A DNA stretch of 64,000 nt from Vicugna pacos. Lineage: Eukaryota > Chordata > Mammalia > Artiodactyla > Camelidae. Below, piece after piece: positions 49,440 to 60,559 of this stretch. Location of the stretch: assembly GCF_048564905.1 (NCBI RefSeq), contig NC_132991.1:64673501-64737500 (forward strand), given 5' to 3'. Position 1 is the first letter of the stretch, and every line of letters begins with the position of its first letter. Both the position numbers and the translations under genes were made by a program. The notes beneath the pieces were generated by a model. The model was not told the origin of the DNA, searched no databases, and saw only the letters and a program-made list of their open reading frames with translations.

Positions 49440-49715
49440 CAATAGCGGTTCCCAGCCACACCTGCATTCCTGCATGCTGTCACAGCTCCTTCCTGCTTCT
49501 CTCTGAGCTTGTCACATTATCATTAACCCATATCTGGACCATGACAGGCTCTCCAGCTGGTCCCTCCAGGCTCCTCCAGCCTGTACCATGGCCAATCCAT
49601 CAAACACTTCCCCATGAGGTTGCTGTCTAAAATGCTAGTGTGGCCATGTCCCTCCCAGCTTTAAAATGTTTCAGGGAATGGCCGATTGCCTTGAAGAGAC
49701 TTCCCAATTCTTTCT
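49440..49715 (+). mobile_element. L2 fragment, left part of a nest
   Basis: GGCTCTCCAGCTGGTCCCTCCA and AATGTTTCAGGGAATGGCCGA are L2 sense phrases. The copy seems to continue right of the L1 at 50867. Confidence 0.55.
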
Positions 49716-49724
49716 TCCTTTTTT

Positions 49725-50866
49725 TTTTTTGTTATTGTGGTTAAAAAAAAACCATGACATTTACCATTGTGACCACTTTAAGTGTACAGTACATTGGTAT
49801 TAAGTATGTGCATGCTGTGCAATAGATCTCAAACTTTTCCATCTTGCAGAACTGAAGTTCTGTACCCATTAAACAACTCCCTATTTCCCCTCCTCCCAGT
49901 CCTTGATAATCACTATTATACTTTCTGTCTCTATGAGTTTAACAACCTTAGATTCCTCTTAGGTAGGATCATGCAGCATTTGCCCTCTTGTGACTGCTTA
50001 TTTCACTTAGCATAATGTCCTCAACATTCATCCAAGCTGTAGCATGTGACAGGATTTCCTTCCTTTAAAGACTGGATAATATCCCACTACATGTATACAC
50101 CACATTTTGTTCAGCCATTCATCCATTGATGGACATCTGGGTTGCTGCCATCTCTTGGCTATTGTGAATAATGCTGCTGTGAGCAAAAGTGTGCAAATAC
50201 CTCTTCGAGATCCTGCTTTTAGTTCTTCTGGATGAATACCAAGAAGTGGGATTGCTAGATAATATGATAATTCTCTTTAATTTTTTGAGGAAACTCCATA
50301 TTGTTTTCCATAGTGGTTACACTATTTTACATTCCCACCAACAGTGCACAAGTGTTCCAATTTCTCCACATCCTCACCAACACTTATTATGTTGGTCCCC
50401 CCTTATCTGTGGTTTCACTTTCCACGGTTTCACTATCTGTGGTTATCCATGGTCAACCAAAGTCCAAAAATATTACATGGAAAAATTCCAGAAATAAACA
50501 ATTAGTAAGTTTTAAATTTCCAGCCGGTTTGAGTATCATGATGAAATCTTTAGCCATCCTGCTCTGACCTACACAGGACGTGAATCATCGCTTTGTCTAC
50601 CCCTTAGTCACTTAATAGCCATCTTGGTTATCAGATCAACTGCCATGATATCTCAGTGCTTGTGTTCAAGTCACGCTTATTTTACTTAATAATGGTTCCA
50701 AAGTGCAGGAGTAGTGATGCCGGCAGAGATGTGGCCATCCTCTGGTGATCAGTGAAACTAAGCATATTTTCATGTTTGTTGGCCATTTGTATGTCTTCTT
50801 TGGAGAAATGTCTTGTCAAGTCCCTTGTTTTTCAATCTGGTTTTTTATTTTTCTCTCTTTGAGTTG
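49725..50866 (-). mobile_element. L1 3' region (MA/MB-type), antisense, interrupted by a DNA transposon
   Basis: CCATTGTGACCACTTTAAGTG, GCATTTGCCCTCTTGTGACT, TCCATTGATGGACATCTGGG, GGATTGCTAGATAATATG, TTTTACATTCCCACCAACAG and TGGCCATTTGTATGTCTTCT lie in antisense L1 order from 3' UTR into ORF2. Confidence 0.85.
50391..50735 (+). mobile_element. Tigger-type (pogo) DNA transposon 5' fragment
   Basis: CCCCCCTTATCTGTGGTTTC, TCCAGAAATAAACAATTAGT, TTATTTTACTTAATAATGG and adjoining phrases match a TcMar-Tigger 5' end. The transposase ATG would be at 50692 (MVPKCRSSDAG), after which the element stops within about 45 bp. It lies inside the L1 at 49725-50866. Confidence 0.75.
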
Positions 50867-51320
50867 CTACTCGTCATTCTTAAGCACTGTCTACACCCTT
50901 CCTGATCCAATCTGGTTGTAAGCCTCATTTCCCTTCTCTCCTTACCTTGCACACCTCTCTTTGGTGAGCTCAGTTCCTAGAAGTTCCCCATTGGAGGAGC
51001 AGCACTATTGACACCTCCATGTGCTGTTCCTGACAGGGTGCTCCCCTCCCCACCCCCAAACACATCTTGACCGCTGGGGCAAAATTGACTTCTGTCAGAA
51101 AGAAAAATTACTTTGAGGGAATTACCTTTGAGAAGCCTTCTCTCACTGTGTCCTGTAGTCCACCTACTACCCCCTCCAAAGAGAACCAAGTTCTCCATCT
51201 CCTGGACTATCAATCCTGTGTTCAGAGCTGATCACATGGACTTGTGATTTTTATTATTACCTGCCTCTCCTATGAGATGATAAGTACCTTAAGGTCAGTG
51301 CCAATCCTATTTAATATTCA
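50867..51320 (+). mobile_element. L2 fragment, right part of the nest
   Basis: AAGCCTTCTCTCACTGTGTCC, TGCCTCTCCTATGAGATGAT and AAGTACCTTAAGGTCAGTGCC follow the L2 terminus. The L1 insertion separates it from 49440-49715. Confidence 0.5.
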
Positions 51321-51690
51321 GACTCTGATGCCAAGCAGGGAGACTACTACGGAATCTGTATAGTTAAATATTTTTTGAAGGAAGGGAGGGGAGGAAGAAG
51401 GAAGTCTGGTGAGCAGGTGAGCAAGGAGGCGCCAAGGGAAACTCATAGCCAGGCTTCTCCTTTGTGCCCTGTGCTGCCCAGTATTTTTGTCCAGGACTAG
51501 AGAACCCTGAAGACCTGGTCACCCAGGCTGCTGCACTCAGGTTCCGCCTGAACCCCTGTCTGAACATCCCAACGCTGAAATGGCTCAGTACTCACCAAGG
51601 TCACCCTCTACTTCCAGCTGCAGGGTTCAAAATGGGAGTTTAGATCTAGGGACTGCAAATGATGGTCCAGTACCATCTGGCAAATATACT
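51320..51690. other. Intergenic, no feature recognised
   Basis: No gene or nameable repeat. Confidence 0.4.
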
Positions 51691-51694
51691 GATC

Positions 51695-51885
51695 AAGTCT
51701 TAGATTATTGAGAAAACTATCCTTTATGAAGCATCTACTCCATGCCAGCCAACAAGCCAAGGCCCTCAGATTTGTTATCACATTTCAAACTTTTTTCCAT
51801 CCTCTGGGAACTTTGTTATTATCCCCACTTTTCAAATGAGGAAAATGAGACCCGACCAGGATACTAGTCAAGTTTACTCCTAAGG
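51695..51885 (+). mobile_element. MIR SINE
   Basis: CATCTACTCCATGCCAGCCA, TTATCCCCACTTTTCAAATG and AGGAAAATGAGACCCGACCA lie in MIR sense order. Confidence 0.7.
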
Positions 51886-51989
51886 CTGTGCTCTGATTAT
51901 TATATCATGACACCCAAGGTCGGAGTCCTTTTAGATTTTATGACAGACGTGGTCCACTGTTGTCGTAATCGTTTGTTATTATCTGCTGT

Positions 51990-52090
51990 GTGCTTCATGG
52001 ACTAAGAGTCTTTTAGGCCTGGCAGATATCTTAAAGAACATCTCGTCTAATCCCCTTAATTTACAAATGAGGAAGCTGACAATTGACATG
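51990..52090 (+). repeat. MIR-like ancient fragment
   Basis: CTCGTCTAATCCCCTTAATT followed by TACAAATGAGGAAGCTGAC resembles a common ancient mammalian repeat. Confidence 0.4.
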
Positions 52091-52139
52091 ATTTATAAAC
52101 CATACAGTGAATAGAATGATATAAATCATGCTCTGTAAA

Positions 52140-52900
52140 GATGTTTTTTCTATTTGATTTTTAAGTGTTTTTTTTCCTGAATATAAAAGCAATGCAAGCT
52201 CAGTGCTGAAAAACTGAAAAACTGAAAATTAAATAACATAAAAATGAAAGATAATTCACAATTTATATTCTAATAATCCTAACACATTGATAAACATGGT
52301 TTAAGACTTAGTTCATTCGTACCTCATTTTAGGCCTTAGAAAACAGATGTATTTATTTGGTGAATGGTTATATATTTGTATATATATCACACATGCACAT
52401 ATATAGTTAACATGTTCTTTATAAAATATGGTACCCTTCTCACTGAATATTATATATTTTCTTATTTTATTAAAATTCTTTATTAATATTCTCAAATGAT
52501 GGAAAGGATTTTTACTATAACCATAAAACTACTACTTTCTCATTGGGGAAGTATTTTTAAAAATATATACATCCCAAATAAAACTGCCTAATATCCATCA
52601 CCAAGAGATAACAAGCATTAATGGTTTTTTTTTTTTTGAGGGAAGAGTGTCTTTTTGCTGTTCATATGTGTGTATATAATAGAGACAAATGGAACATACA
52701 TTTTCAACCCTTGACATATTTTTGCCAAATTGCTTTCCATGAAGTTTTTCTTACTTAAGTTAACAGAATCAATGAATGAAAATGTTCACCTCACAACATC
52801 CTCACCAACTTTAAATATTATTTAAAAAATTTTTTTGTTAATTTTATAGTTGGGGGAAAGTGGTTATAAATGTGAACTTAAAAATACATATTGATGGTTG
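52140..52900 (-). mobile_element. Old L1M 3' region (antisense)
   Basis: AAAAGCAATGCAAGCTCAGTG, TATCCATCACCAAGAGATAACA and TTTGCCAAATTGCTTTCCATG follow antisense L1M order. Confidence 0.55.
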
Positions 52901-53264
52901 TGAAAATAATTGCTTATAATTGTCTTATTTTATGAAGAAAAAAGAGTATATAATGTTAAGAGCTCTGCACAACTGAACTCTAGTTTACATCATGCCTCTT
53001 TAGACTATTTTAAACCAAGATAGCAATGGCTAAAAAACAGTTTTGCAAAACAGCATTACATTGAATGGAACTAAAAGAACAAGAAAGTACCAGGTAAGAC
53101 AAGTTAAATAAGACTTCTGCAGAAGAGATGAAGGCAGCCTCTCTCTGTAATCTTTTTATTTATCTCTTTCCTTTCTACTGTATTCCAAAAAGGGAAGATA
53201 ACTAATGCGTTGATATACGCAGCATAATGCAAACAGTCAGATCCCACCTGCAATCAGAATTTTT

Positions 53265-53384
53265 TTGGGGAAGGGGAGATAATTAGGTTTGTTTGTTTAT
53301 TTAATGGTGCTACTGAGGATTGAACTCAGGACCTCATGCATGCTAAGCATGTGCTCTACCACTGAGCTATATACCCTCCCTCCA
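53265..53384 (-). mobile_element. Camelid vic-1-type SINE (tRNA-Ala derived)
   Basis: The minus strand carries a tRNA-like head with A box, AGC-anticodon region (CTTAGCATGCATGAGGTCCT) and B box, then a short AT-rich tail. A 15-bp perfect target-site duplication, GCAATCAGAATTTTT, flanks it (53250-53264 and 53385-53399). The short open frame crossing it is chance. Confidence 0.93.
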
Positions 53385-53399
53385 GCAATCAGAATTTTT

Positions 53400-54120
53400 A
53401 AAAATATTCTCCTTGGGTATAGTTTAAAGCCACCACTGATTTGGAGGGGTATATATCAAAGTCACAATTCACAGAATACTAGAGTCAGAAAACCTAAATA
53501 CTTTCTTTAATTTCTAGTCCAGTTACTACCTTCCTAAGGCTCCCCAATACTATTCCATGTGCCCCTCCTGTCCTTTTGCATCTGAATTTTTAAAAACAAA
53601 TATTTATGCCTATTAAATGTTCATTATAAATTACACTCCATTGTTGACCTTAATATTGCGACTGCACCACCGCTTTAAGGGGAAGGGAAATCACATTTTT
53701 GGAAGGTGCAGTGTTTGGTGTTGGCATTCAGAGCTCACAGCCTGGGAAGGTCCTTTGCCATACCTGAAGGGAGGCACTGCTGGTTGTGTGCTGTCAATGT
53801 GTAAGACTACCCCGACATCTCTAGATTACTTTGTGAAACAATCCTGGGAGAAGGAGTAAGAGTGAAGTGGAAATGTTTGGATTGTATTTCGTAAACACCA
53901 AGACACATGGGAACAAATGCAAAACGCTGGAATCTGTTACAGCCTGTGAATGCAATATGATGCTGTCATTAGTGTTCCCATCTGAAAAACACGAACTCCC
54001 TTCATACTGAATGTATTGTCTGTCTGTCACTGTTACTCGTCAGGGATTAATGCTATCATTGTTCTGGGGCCTTTGTGTTATAAATGCATGATAATCATAA
54101 TAATGGAAGCATAGAATTCA
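53400..54120. other. Intergenic, no feature recognised
   Basis: No gene or nameable repeat. Confidence 0.4.
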
Positions 54121-54124
54121 AACC

Positions 54125-54480
54125 CTTTCTCGCAATATTCAAGGCCTTATGTAATGACCTAAACAGCCTTGTAAGCTTGATCTCTCCCTTATGCAAAGCA
54201 GTGTTCCAGGAAAACTAGTCACCTGACTTTCCCTCCCCACCTCCATGCTTTGTTGGTGCCAGTTACTCCATTTGGAATGCCCTTCTTACCAACGCTGTTT
54301 GGTAATTCTGTCTATCAATCAAGAACCATCTCAAACTGTCACCTCCTCCATGACATTTCCCTTGTTAACCTTTCCCTCTACTCTGACCAAGGTTCTTTGA
54401 AACTACACCTTCAACAATATGAATGACAGAGACCTCTAGTTTTTTCTCTTCCTTCCTGAATGTAAACTTTTTGCAGAGAA
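54125..54480 (+). mobile_element. L2 fragment
   Basis: ATTCAAGGCCTTATGTAATG, CATTTGGAATGCCCTTCTTA and TGTCACCTCCTCCATGACAT lie in L2 sense order. Confidence 0.7.
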
Positions 54481-55000
54481 GTGGCTACCCAGCCAGCGGC
54501 TACAATGGCCAATATGCACATCCAGGTATGATGAATGACTTGTTCTTACTGGCTGAATGTAAGTGGAAGTGACGGGTGTCACTCCTGGGCTGGGCGCTTT
54601 AAGAAGTGTGCCTGCCTTCTTCACTCTTCCACCTCTTGGGCAGCTTGAAGCCAAAGATTCTGGTACCTGAGAGCATGCCAGGAACTCAAGACAGGTGGAG
54701 CCAGAATTCCTGGATCATCAACTGCTGTTAAGTGAGCATAAAATTAACGTCTGTGGAGTTAAGCCCCTGAAATCCAATGATTTCTTTCTTACAGAGCTAG
54801 AGCCATTTCCCTAATACAACTTGGTATATCCTTTTACTGCTTGGCTCATTCCATTTCATACAGCAGGTGCTTGAAAAGTATCTGCTAAATTAAACTGAAA
54901 ATTCAGAGACAAACACAAAGAAATATAAATTAGGTTATACTGCTAGAATAGAGTTTAAGGATATCTGTTGCCACCAAAATGCTCTTCCAACCCTATTTTC

Positions 55001-55148
55001 CTTTTGTTTAGTTTTTAGTTTTTTTTTTCTTGGCATGGCGGAGGAGATAACTCGGTTTATTTGTTTATTTTTTTAATAGAGGTATTAGGGATTGAACCCA
55101 GGACCTCATGCATGCTAAGCACTCACTCTACTCCCGAGCTACACCCCA
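55001..55148 (-). mobile_element. Camelid vic-1-type SINE (tRNA-Ala derived)
   Basis: Minus-strand head GTAGCTCGGGAGTAGAGTG, then CTTAGCATGCATGAGGTCCT and GGGTTCAATCCC B box, with an A-rich tail. A perfect 14-bp duplication, CCAACCCTATTTTC, flanks it (54987-55000, 55149-55162). The A box is slightly diverged. Confidence 0.93.
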
Positions 55149-55159
55149 CCAACCCTATT

Positions 55160-55980
55160 TTCTTAAAAAAATCCCCCTCACCCCAAGTCATTTGTTTTAC
55201 ATGATAAGACCTTACACTTTGAGATCAGTTGCCACTTTAGTCTTGATAAAGAGAAAATAAGATGTTTTGAGAACTGTCATTCTGGTTGGATGTGGGTGCC
55301 AAGTTGTCTTCTGGTTATATTAGCCAGATGGCACAACTGTGAACAAATAATGGCAAGATGAAAGATATTCCTCTTTGTCAGATACTGGGGTCAGATTTTC
55401 AAATAAGACGTAATTAGTGGAGAGGTGCCCTTGGCCAATAGCACTTCCATTCACATTCCAATTAGACTTTCATTGTAAAATGATACTATTATTGCTGGTA
55501 TTATTTTTTAAGCTGAGCTAAGTTATACAAAAGGGAGATATCCATCAGCGCTGAGTCCAAAATGTCATCAAGCCAAAACAAGATTTGGTTGTCAGCCCTC
55601 CAAGTCAAACTTCAGACTTATTCAGTATGACTGAATATTGCATTAGACTGGAAGAGGAAGAGGAAGGTGTTAAGGTAACCAGAATTTGGCACACAGCTTT
55701 TCTTGGAGTTACACTCTTTAATCTCCTCTAAGTGTGCTTCTTCTTCCCCTTCTTATTTTAGTTCCTTTACCCATTTTATTTCTCCTCCACCTCAATAAAC
55801 AAGCATCCACGTGGAGCCCTGTTCCTGCCTCTGTTCAGAGACATTTTCTTCTTATTTATCTGTATTCCTAGATTATTTGATTTGTCTGGCTGGCCCACTG
55901 AACCATCAGATAGTTTCTCATAAAAACATCAATGAAGATGTATACATTTGTTTCTGATAATTTTTCCAAATATTTTCTGT
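55160..55980. other. Intergenic, no feature recognised
   Basis: No gene or nameable repeat. Confidence 0.4.
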
Positions 55981-55984
55981 TTTT

Positions 55985-56285
55985 TTTTTTCTCTAAAAGC
56001 TGAACCTACACATTCTGATAGCAAGTGGACTATGAGTCAGACTCACTTTGGGGGGCCCATTAGTGGTTCATAAAAATCAATTTACTGAGTCACAACCAGC
56101 ACTTCCAAAATGAAATAAAATAGAATAGGCAAAATATATCAGCAGGTGTTATACATATTAGAGGGTAGGTAAATACTGAATCACGAAAATTCTATTTGTT
56201 ACTTATATATTGGTATCTGCTATGAAGCAAAATAAAATATTTCTCAGTGTGGGTTGAAGTAAAAAAGTTTGAAACCTATTGTTTT
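55985..56285 (-). mobile_element. Possible hAT-Charlie-type element
   Basis: On the minus strand it opens AATAGGTTTCAAACTTTTTT and contains TGTGACTCAGTAAATTG and ATTTCATTTTGGAAGTGC, reminiscent of nonautonomous Charlie elements. Confidence 0.4.
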
Positions 56286-56544
56286 AGCAGATATTTTTCT
56301 GTTTATTATTGCCTTAATAATTTAGATACCTGTTATTGGGGTTTCTTGGGGAGAAGCGAAAAGGAGAAAGTTAAAGATTTTAATAATTATTCTTGTTTCT
56401 TAAGGTAAAATGAAGAAATAGAAATAATTCCTCACTGAAGAAATAGAATAAAAACTTTAGTAATATTTTTTGCAATGAAAAACTTTGAAGCCAATTTCCT
56501 AAAACATCCATAAAATTCATAAGGAAATTACCACACTGTCCTAA

Positions 56545-57296
56545 GATCATTGTGTGTATATATACTACATCTTCTTTATCCATTCATCTATTGTTTTCTT
56601 TTTATTAGTATTTGCAGTAGATATCTTTTTTCCATCTTTTTTGCATTCTTTTTTATTGAAATATAGTCAGTTTACAGTGTTTTGTCAATTTCTGGTGTAT
56701 AGCATAATGTTTCAGTCATACAGAATTGTGAGTTCGAGATTTGCAGATACTAACTACTGTATATAAAACAGATAGACAACAAGTTTATACTGTATAGTAC
56801 AGGGAACAATATTCAATATCTTAATAGTAACCTATAATGAAAAAGAGTATGAAAATGAATATATATATATATATATATGTATCCACTCAACTATTGATGG
56901 ACACTTAGGTTGCTTCCATAGCTTGACAATTGTAAATAATGCTGCTATGAACATTGTGTACATGTAACTTTTTGAATTAGTGTTTTTGTTTTGTTTTTGT
57001 TTTTTAGATATATAGCCAGGTGTGGAATTGCTAGGTCAAATGGTAATTCTATTTTTAGTTTTTTGAGAAAACTCCATACTGTTTTCTACAGTGGCTGCAC
57101 CAATTTACATTCCCACCAGTAGTGCACGAAGATTCCCTCTTCTCCACATCCTTGCCAGCATTTGTTATTTGTGTTCTTTTTGATGACAGCCATTCTGACA
57201 GGTGTGAGGTGATACCTCATTGTGGTTTTGATTTGCATTTCCCTGATGATTAGCAACACTGAGCATCTTTTCTAGTCCGTGTTAGACATCTACATT
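56545..57296 (-). mobile_element. L1 ORF2 C-terminal region (antisense), interrupted
   Basis: TGATGGACACTTAGGTTGCT, GGAATTGCTAGGTCAAATGG, TTTACATTCCCACCAGTAGT and CTCATTGTGGTTTTGATTTGC lie in antisense L1 order. The younger L1 at 56594-56879 interrupts it. Confidence 0.85.
56594..56879 (-). mobile_element. Twin-primed (5'-inverted) camelid L1
   Basis: The left part (to about 56723) is antisense L1 3' end (TTTATTGAAATATAGTCAG, TTCTGGTGTATAGCATAATG). The right part is sense and carries the adjoining upstream L1 sequence (GAGATTTGCAGATACTAACT, TAGTACAGGGAACAATATTC). A 17-bp duplication with two mismatches, starting TATCCA and ending CTATTG, flanks the whole at 56577-56593 and 56880-56896. Confidence 0.85.
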
Positions 57297-57721
57297 TTTA
57301 AAAGGATCATACACCATGATCAAATGGGATTTATCCCAGGGATGCATGGATTTTTCAATATCTGCAAAGCAATCAATGTGATACACCACATTAACTAACT
57401 GAAGAAAAAGAACAAAGTTGGAGGACTCATGACCCACAATGTCAAAACTTACTACAAAACTGGAGTAATCAAGACTGTGTGATACTGACATAAAGACAGG
57501 CCTATAGACCAATGGAATAGAACTGAAATTCCAGAAATGAACCTTTATATTTACGGTAAACAGATTGTTGACAAGGGTGTCAATATAATTCAATGGGTGA
57601 ATTAATAGTCTTCAACAAATGGTGTGGGAACAACCAGTATCTACATACAAAAGAATGAATTCGGATTCTCATCTTATAGCATACCCAAAAATTAACTCAA
57701 AATGGATCAGAGACCAAAATG
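57297..57721 (+). mobile_element. L1 ORF2 segment in opposite orientation, internally deleted
   Basis: Sense ORF2: GGATCATACACCATGATCAA through CACCACATTAACTAACTGAAG, then directly AACAAAGTTGGAGGACTCAT and AGACCAATGGAATAGAACTG. Roughly 800 nt of ORF2 is missing at 57401-57412. Confidence 0.8.
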
Positions 57722-59880
57722 CCTTGACTGGAACCTCTAGTACAATATAAAACAGAAATGGTGAGAGCAAACATTCTAGTTTTACAGCAAGGGAGAAAAC
57801 ATTGTCTTCGACCATTAAGTTCAGTGTTATCTGTGGGTTTTTTATAAATGCCCTTTATCCTAGTTCCCTTCTATCCTAATTTGTTGGGTTTTTTTTTTTT
57901 TTTAAATCACACAAAGGTGTTGGATTTTGTCAAATACTTTTTCTGTGTGTACTGAGAGAATCATGTTTCTGTCCTTTATTCCACTAACATGGTGTATTAT
58001 GTTGATTTATTTTTGGATGCAACCTTGCATTCTTGGAATAAATCCCACATGGTCATAGTGTTTAATTCTTCCTATGTATTTCTGGGATTGTGTTTCTTTT
58101 ATTTCATTAAGAATTTTTGCATCTGTATTTATAAGGGATATTAATCTGTAGTTTTCTCTTCTTAAGATATTTAGTTTTGGTACCAAGGTAATTATGGCCC
58201 AGAATGAGGAGGAAGTAGTCCCTTCTATTCTCTTTTTTGAAAAAGTTTGTGACTGGTTAGTATTAATTCTTCTTTACATGTTTCTTCAAATGGCCAGTGA
58301 AATAACCTGGGCCTAGGATTTTCTTTGTGGTAAGTTTTAAAATTACTAATTCAAAATCTTTACTTGTTATAGGCCTAATCAGGTTTTCTATTTCTTCTTA
58401 AGTCAGTTTTGGTAGTTTGTGTCTTCCTAGGACACACTTAATCTAAGTTATTATTTGTTGGCATACAGTTGTTCTTAGCATTCTTTTCTTTTTATTTCTG
58501 TGAGGTTGGTGGTGATATCCCCTTCTTCATTTGCATCTTCTTTTTTTCTCCTTGGTCAGTGGAGCTAAAAGTGTCAATTTTACTGATCTTTTCAAAAAGC
58601 AATTTTTGGCTTCATTGATTTTCTATGTTTTCCAATTCTCTTTCATTTTTTCTAGGTTTACTATTTGTTTTTCATATAGCTCACATCTTTGTTTATTTCT
58701 CTATTCTTCAATTATTGCCTGCTTTGTGTTAAATATTTTCTAGTTCCCATTTTTATTCCCTTGTCATTTCTTTTACTGTATATTTTTCAGTTATTTTTTC
58801 AGTGATTGTCCTTGGGATTGCCATTAGCATCTTAACTTGAAACAATATATTTTGGATTAATACTAGCTTGATTTCAACAGAATACAGAAACTTTGCTCCA
58901 ATATAGCTTTGTTTCCTCCATCCTCTTTTGTATTATTATTGTCATATAAATGACATCTTTATATTTTATAAGCTTATGAACACAGTGTTATAATTACTGC
59001 TTTGTGCAGTTGTCATTTAAATCAGATAGGAAAAGAGGTACACACACACACAACTCCCATTTATACTGCTATTTATATTTATTTATGCTATATTTACTGG
59101 TGCTCTTTATCTCTCTCTCTTTCTCTTTTTTTTTGAGTAGATGCATTTCTGAGAAAATAGGGGAAGCCCAGAAGTGAGGACCAATCAGAAAAACCAATGT
59201 CTCCTCCCTATACCATGATATTGTTCTAAAAGGTAGAAGTAGGAAGTCTTTGGTAGAGATTTTCCAATTGTGTGGCATGTTTGGCCTTTTCCTCTATATT
59301 CTTGGTACTCAGTATGGTCAAGGGTGAGATCTTTATCTTTTTATGTGGATTCATACTGTCTAGTGTCCTTTCATGTAGCCTGAAGGACTCCCTTTATTAT
59401 TTCTGGTAGGGCAGGTCTACTAGTGACAAATTCTCTCAAGTTTTGTTTACATTTGTTTATTTAAATGTCTTCTCCATTTTGGAAGAACATTTTGTTGGAT
59501 GTGCAATTCTGTCTTTTTTGTTTCAGCACTTTAAATATGTCATCCCACTGACTGCTGGTCTCCATAGTTTCTGATGAGAAGTCAGCCATTAATTTCACCA
59601 AGGCTCTCTTGCACATGATGTGTCATTTTTCTCTTGCTATTTTCAAGATTCTCTCCTCATCTTTGGCTTTAGATAGTATTTCAGTGTGGATCTCTTTGAG
59701 TTGATCCCAGTGGAGTTTGTTGAGTTTCTAGGATGTGCAGATTAATCTTTTCCATTAAGTTTGGGAAATTTTGGGCCATAATTTCTTCAAATATTCTTTC
59801 TGCCTCTTTTTTCACTTTTTCCTCTTTACGGGACCCCCATGATGCATATGTTGGTTAATTTGTATCCCCTTATTCAGATT
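57722..59880 (-). mobile_element. L1 ORF2 5' and middle region (antisense)
   Basis: GTTATCTGTGGGTTTTTTAT, TGGTGTATTATGTTGATTTAT, GTTGGCATACAGTTGTTC, GGCAGGTCTACTAGTGAC, TTTCTGATGAGAAGTCAGCC and ATTTCTTCAAATATTCTTTC lie in antisense L1 order. A poly-T stretch is at 57885-57902. Old and diverged; an insert lies at about 59115-59325. Confidence 0.85.
59115..59325 (-). other. Non-L1 insert within the L1, source unknown
   Basis: About 210 bp not matching the L1 consensus separates GTGCTCTTTATCTC from GAGATCTTTATCTTT. A pyrimidine tract ending in T9 is at its left, as expected for a poly-A-tailed retrocopy in minus orientation, and CTTTATCT repeats at both edges. I do not recognise the sequence. 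Confidence 0.45.
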
Positions 59881-59884
59881 TTTA

Positions 59885-60170
59885 AATACAGGAATAAATA
59901 CTCCTACAGGTATTTTCTTATAGGTGAAATTGCTAGGTCATGGGTAGTGACATTAAGAACTTTGACATATTACTAATTGCCTTCTCAAAAGTTTATAACA
60001 AGGCACCATGATATCAGCAATGTATGAGTAAGCCTGTTTCTCTTAAGGACCTTTAATTGATTATACTGGACATTCTTTTAAATTATTGGATGAGGTGCTT
60101 ATTTTCAGTTGGGCTGTAGCTCCTTAGATGTATCTTACTGACTCTAAGAATCCTTTATCAATGCTGTTGT
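59885..60170 (-). mobile_element. Old L1M fragment (antisense)
   Basis: ATAGGTGAAATTGCTAGGTC, AATTGCCTTCTCAAAAGTTT and AGCAATGTATGAGTAAGCCTG follow antisense L1M. Confidence 0.55.
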
Positions 60171-60313
60171 TACCTCTAGTTCCTCCTAGAATCATCCCCA
60201 GAAAGCGTTCATTAAGTAGGAAGAAATGATGGGCGTATTTCCCAATGCTTTTTTGTTCTGTCTAGTTTTATTTCTCTAAAGGGAAGTCTATTTATTCTAA
60301 ATTTCATCTGTCT

Positions 60314-60484
60314 CGGGGGAAGGATATAGCTCAGTGGTAGAGTGTATGCTTAGCATGCACGAGGTCCTGGGTTCAATTCCTAGTACCTCCATTAACAACT
60401 AACTAACTAAATAAATAAATAAAAATAAACCTAATTGCCTTCCCCCACCAAAAAACATTTTTTTAAATAAATTAATAAATTAAT
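60314..60484 (+). mobile_element. Camelid vic-1-type SINE (tRNA-Ala derived)
   Basis: A box region ATAGCTCAGTGGTAGAG, AGC-anticodon region GCTTAGCATGCACGAGGTCC, B box GGTTCAATTCC, then a tail with ACTAACTAAATAAATAAATA and a TTAATAAA-rich end. A perfect 15-bp target-site duplication, AAATTTCATCTGTCT, lies at 60299-60313 and 60485-60499. The best-preserved SINE of the three. Confidence 0.95.
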
Positions 60485-60559
60485 AAATTTCATCTGTCTA
60501 ATGTGAGGCTGAGCTGTGACCCTTCTTGCAACACTCAAGGCCATGAGGAGGCTTATATT

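Noticed and set aside
53289-53510. A short frame starting MFVYLMVLLRIELRTS
   Set aside because: It is the antisense of a tRNA-derived SINE.
60314-60390. A possible tRNA-Ala gene
   Set aside because: The tRNA-like head is part of a SINE with tail and target-site duplication, and the cloverleaf pairing is eroded.
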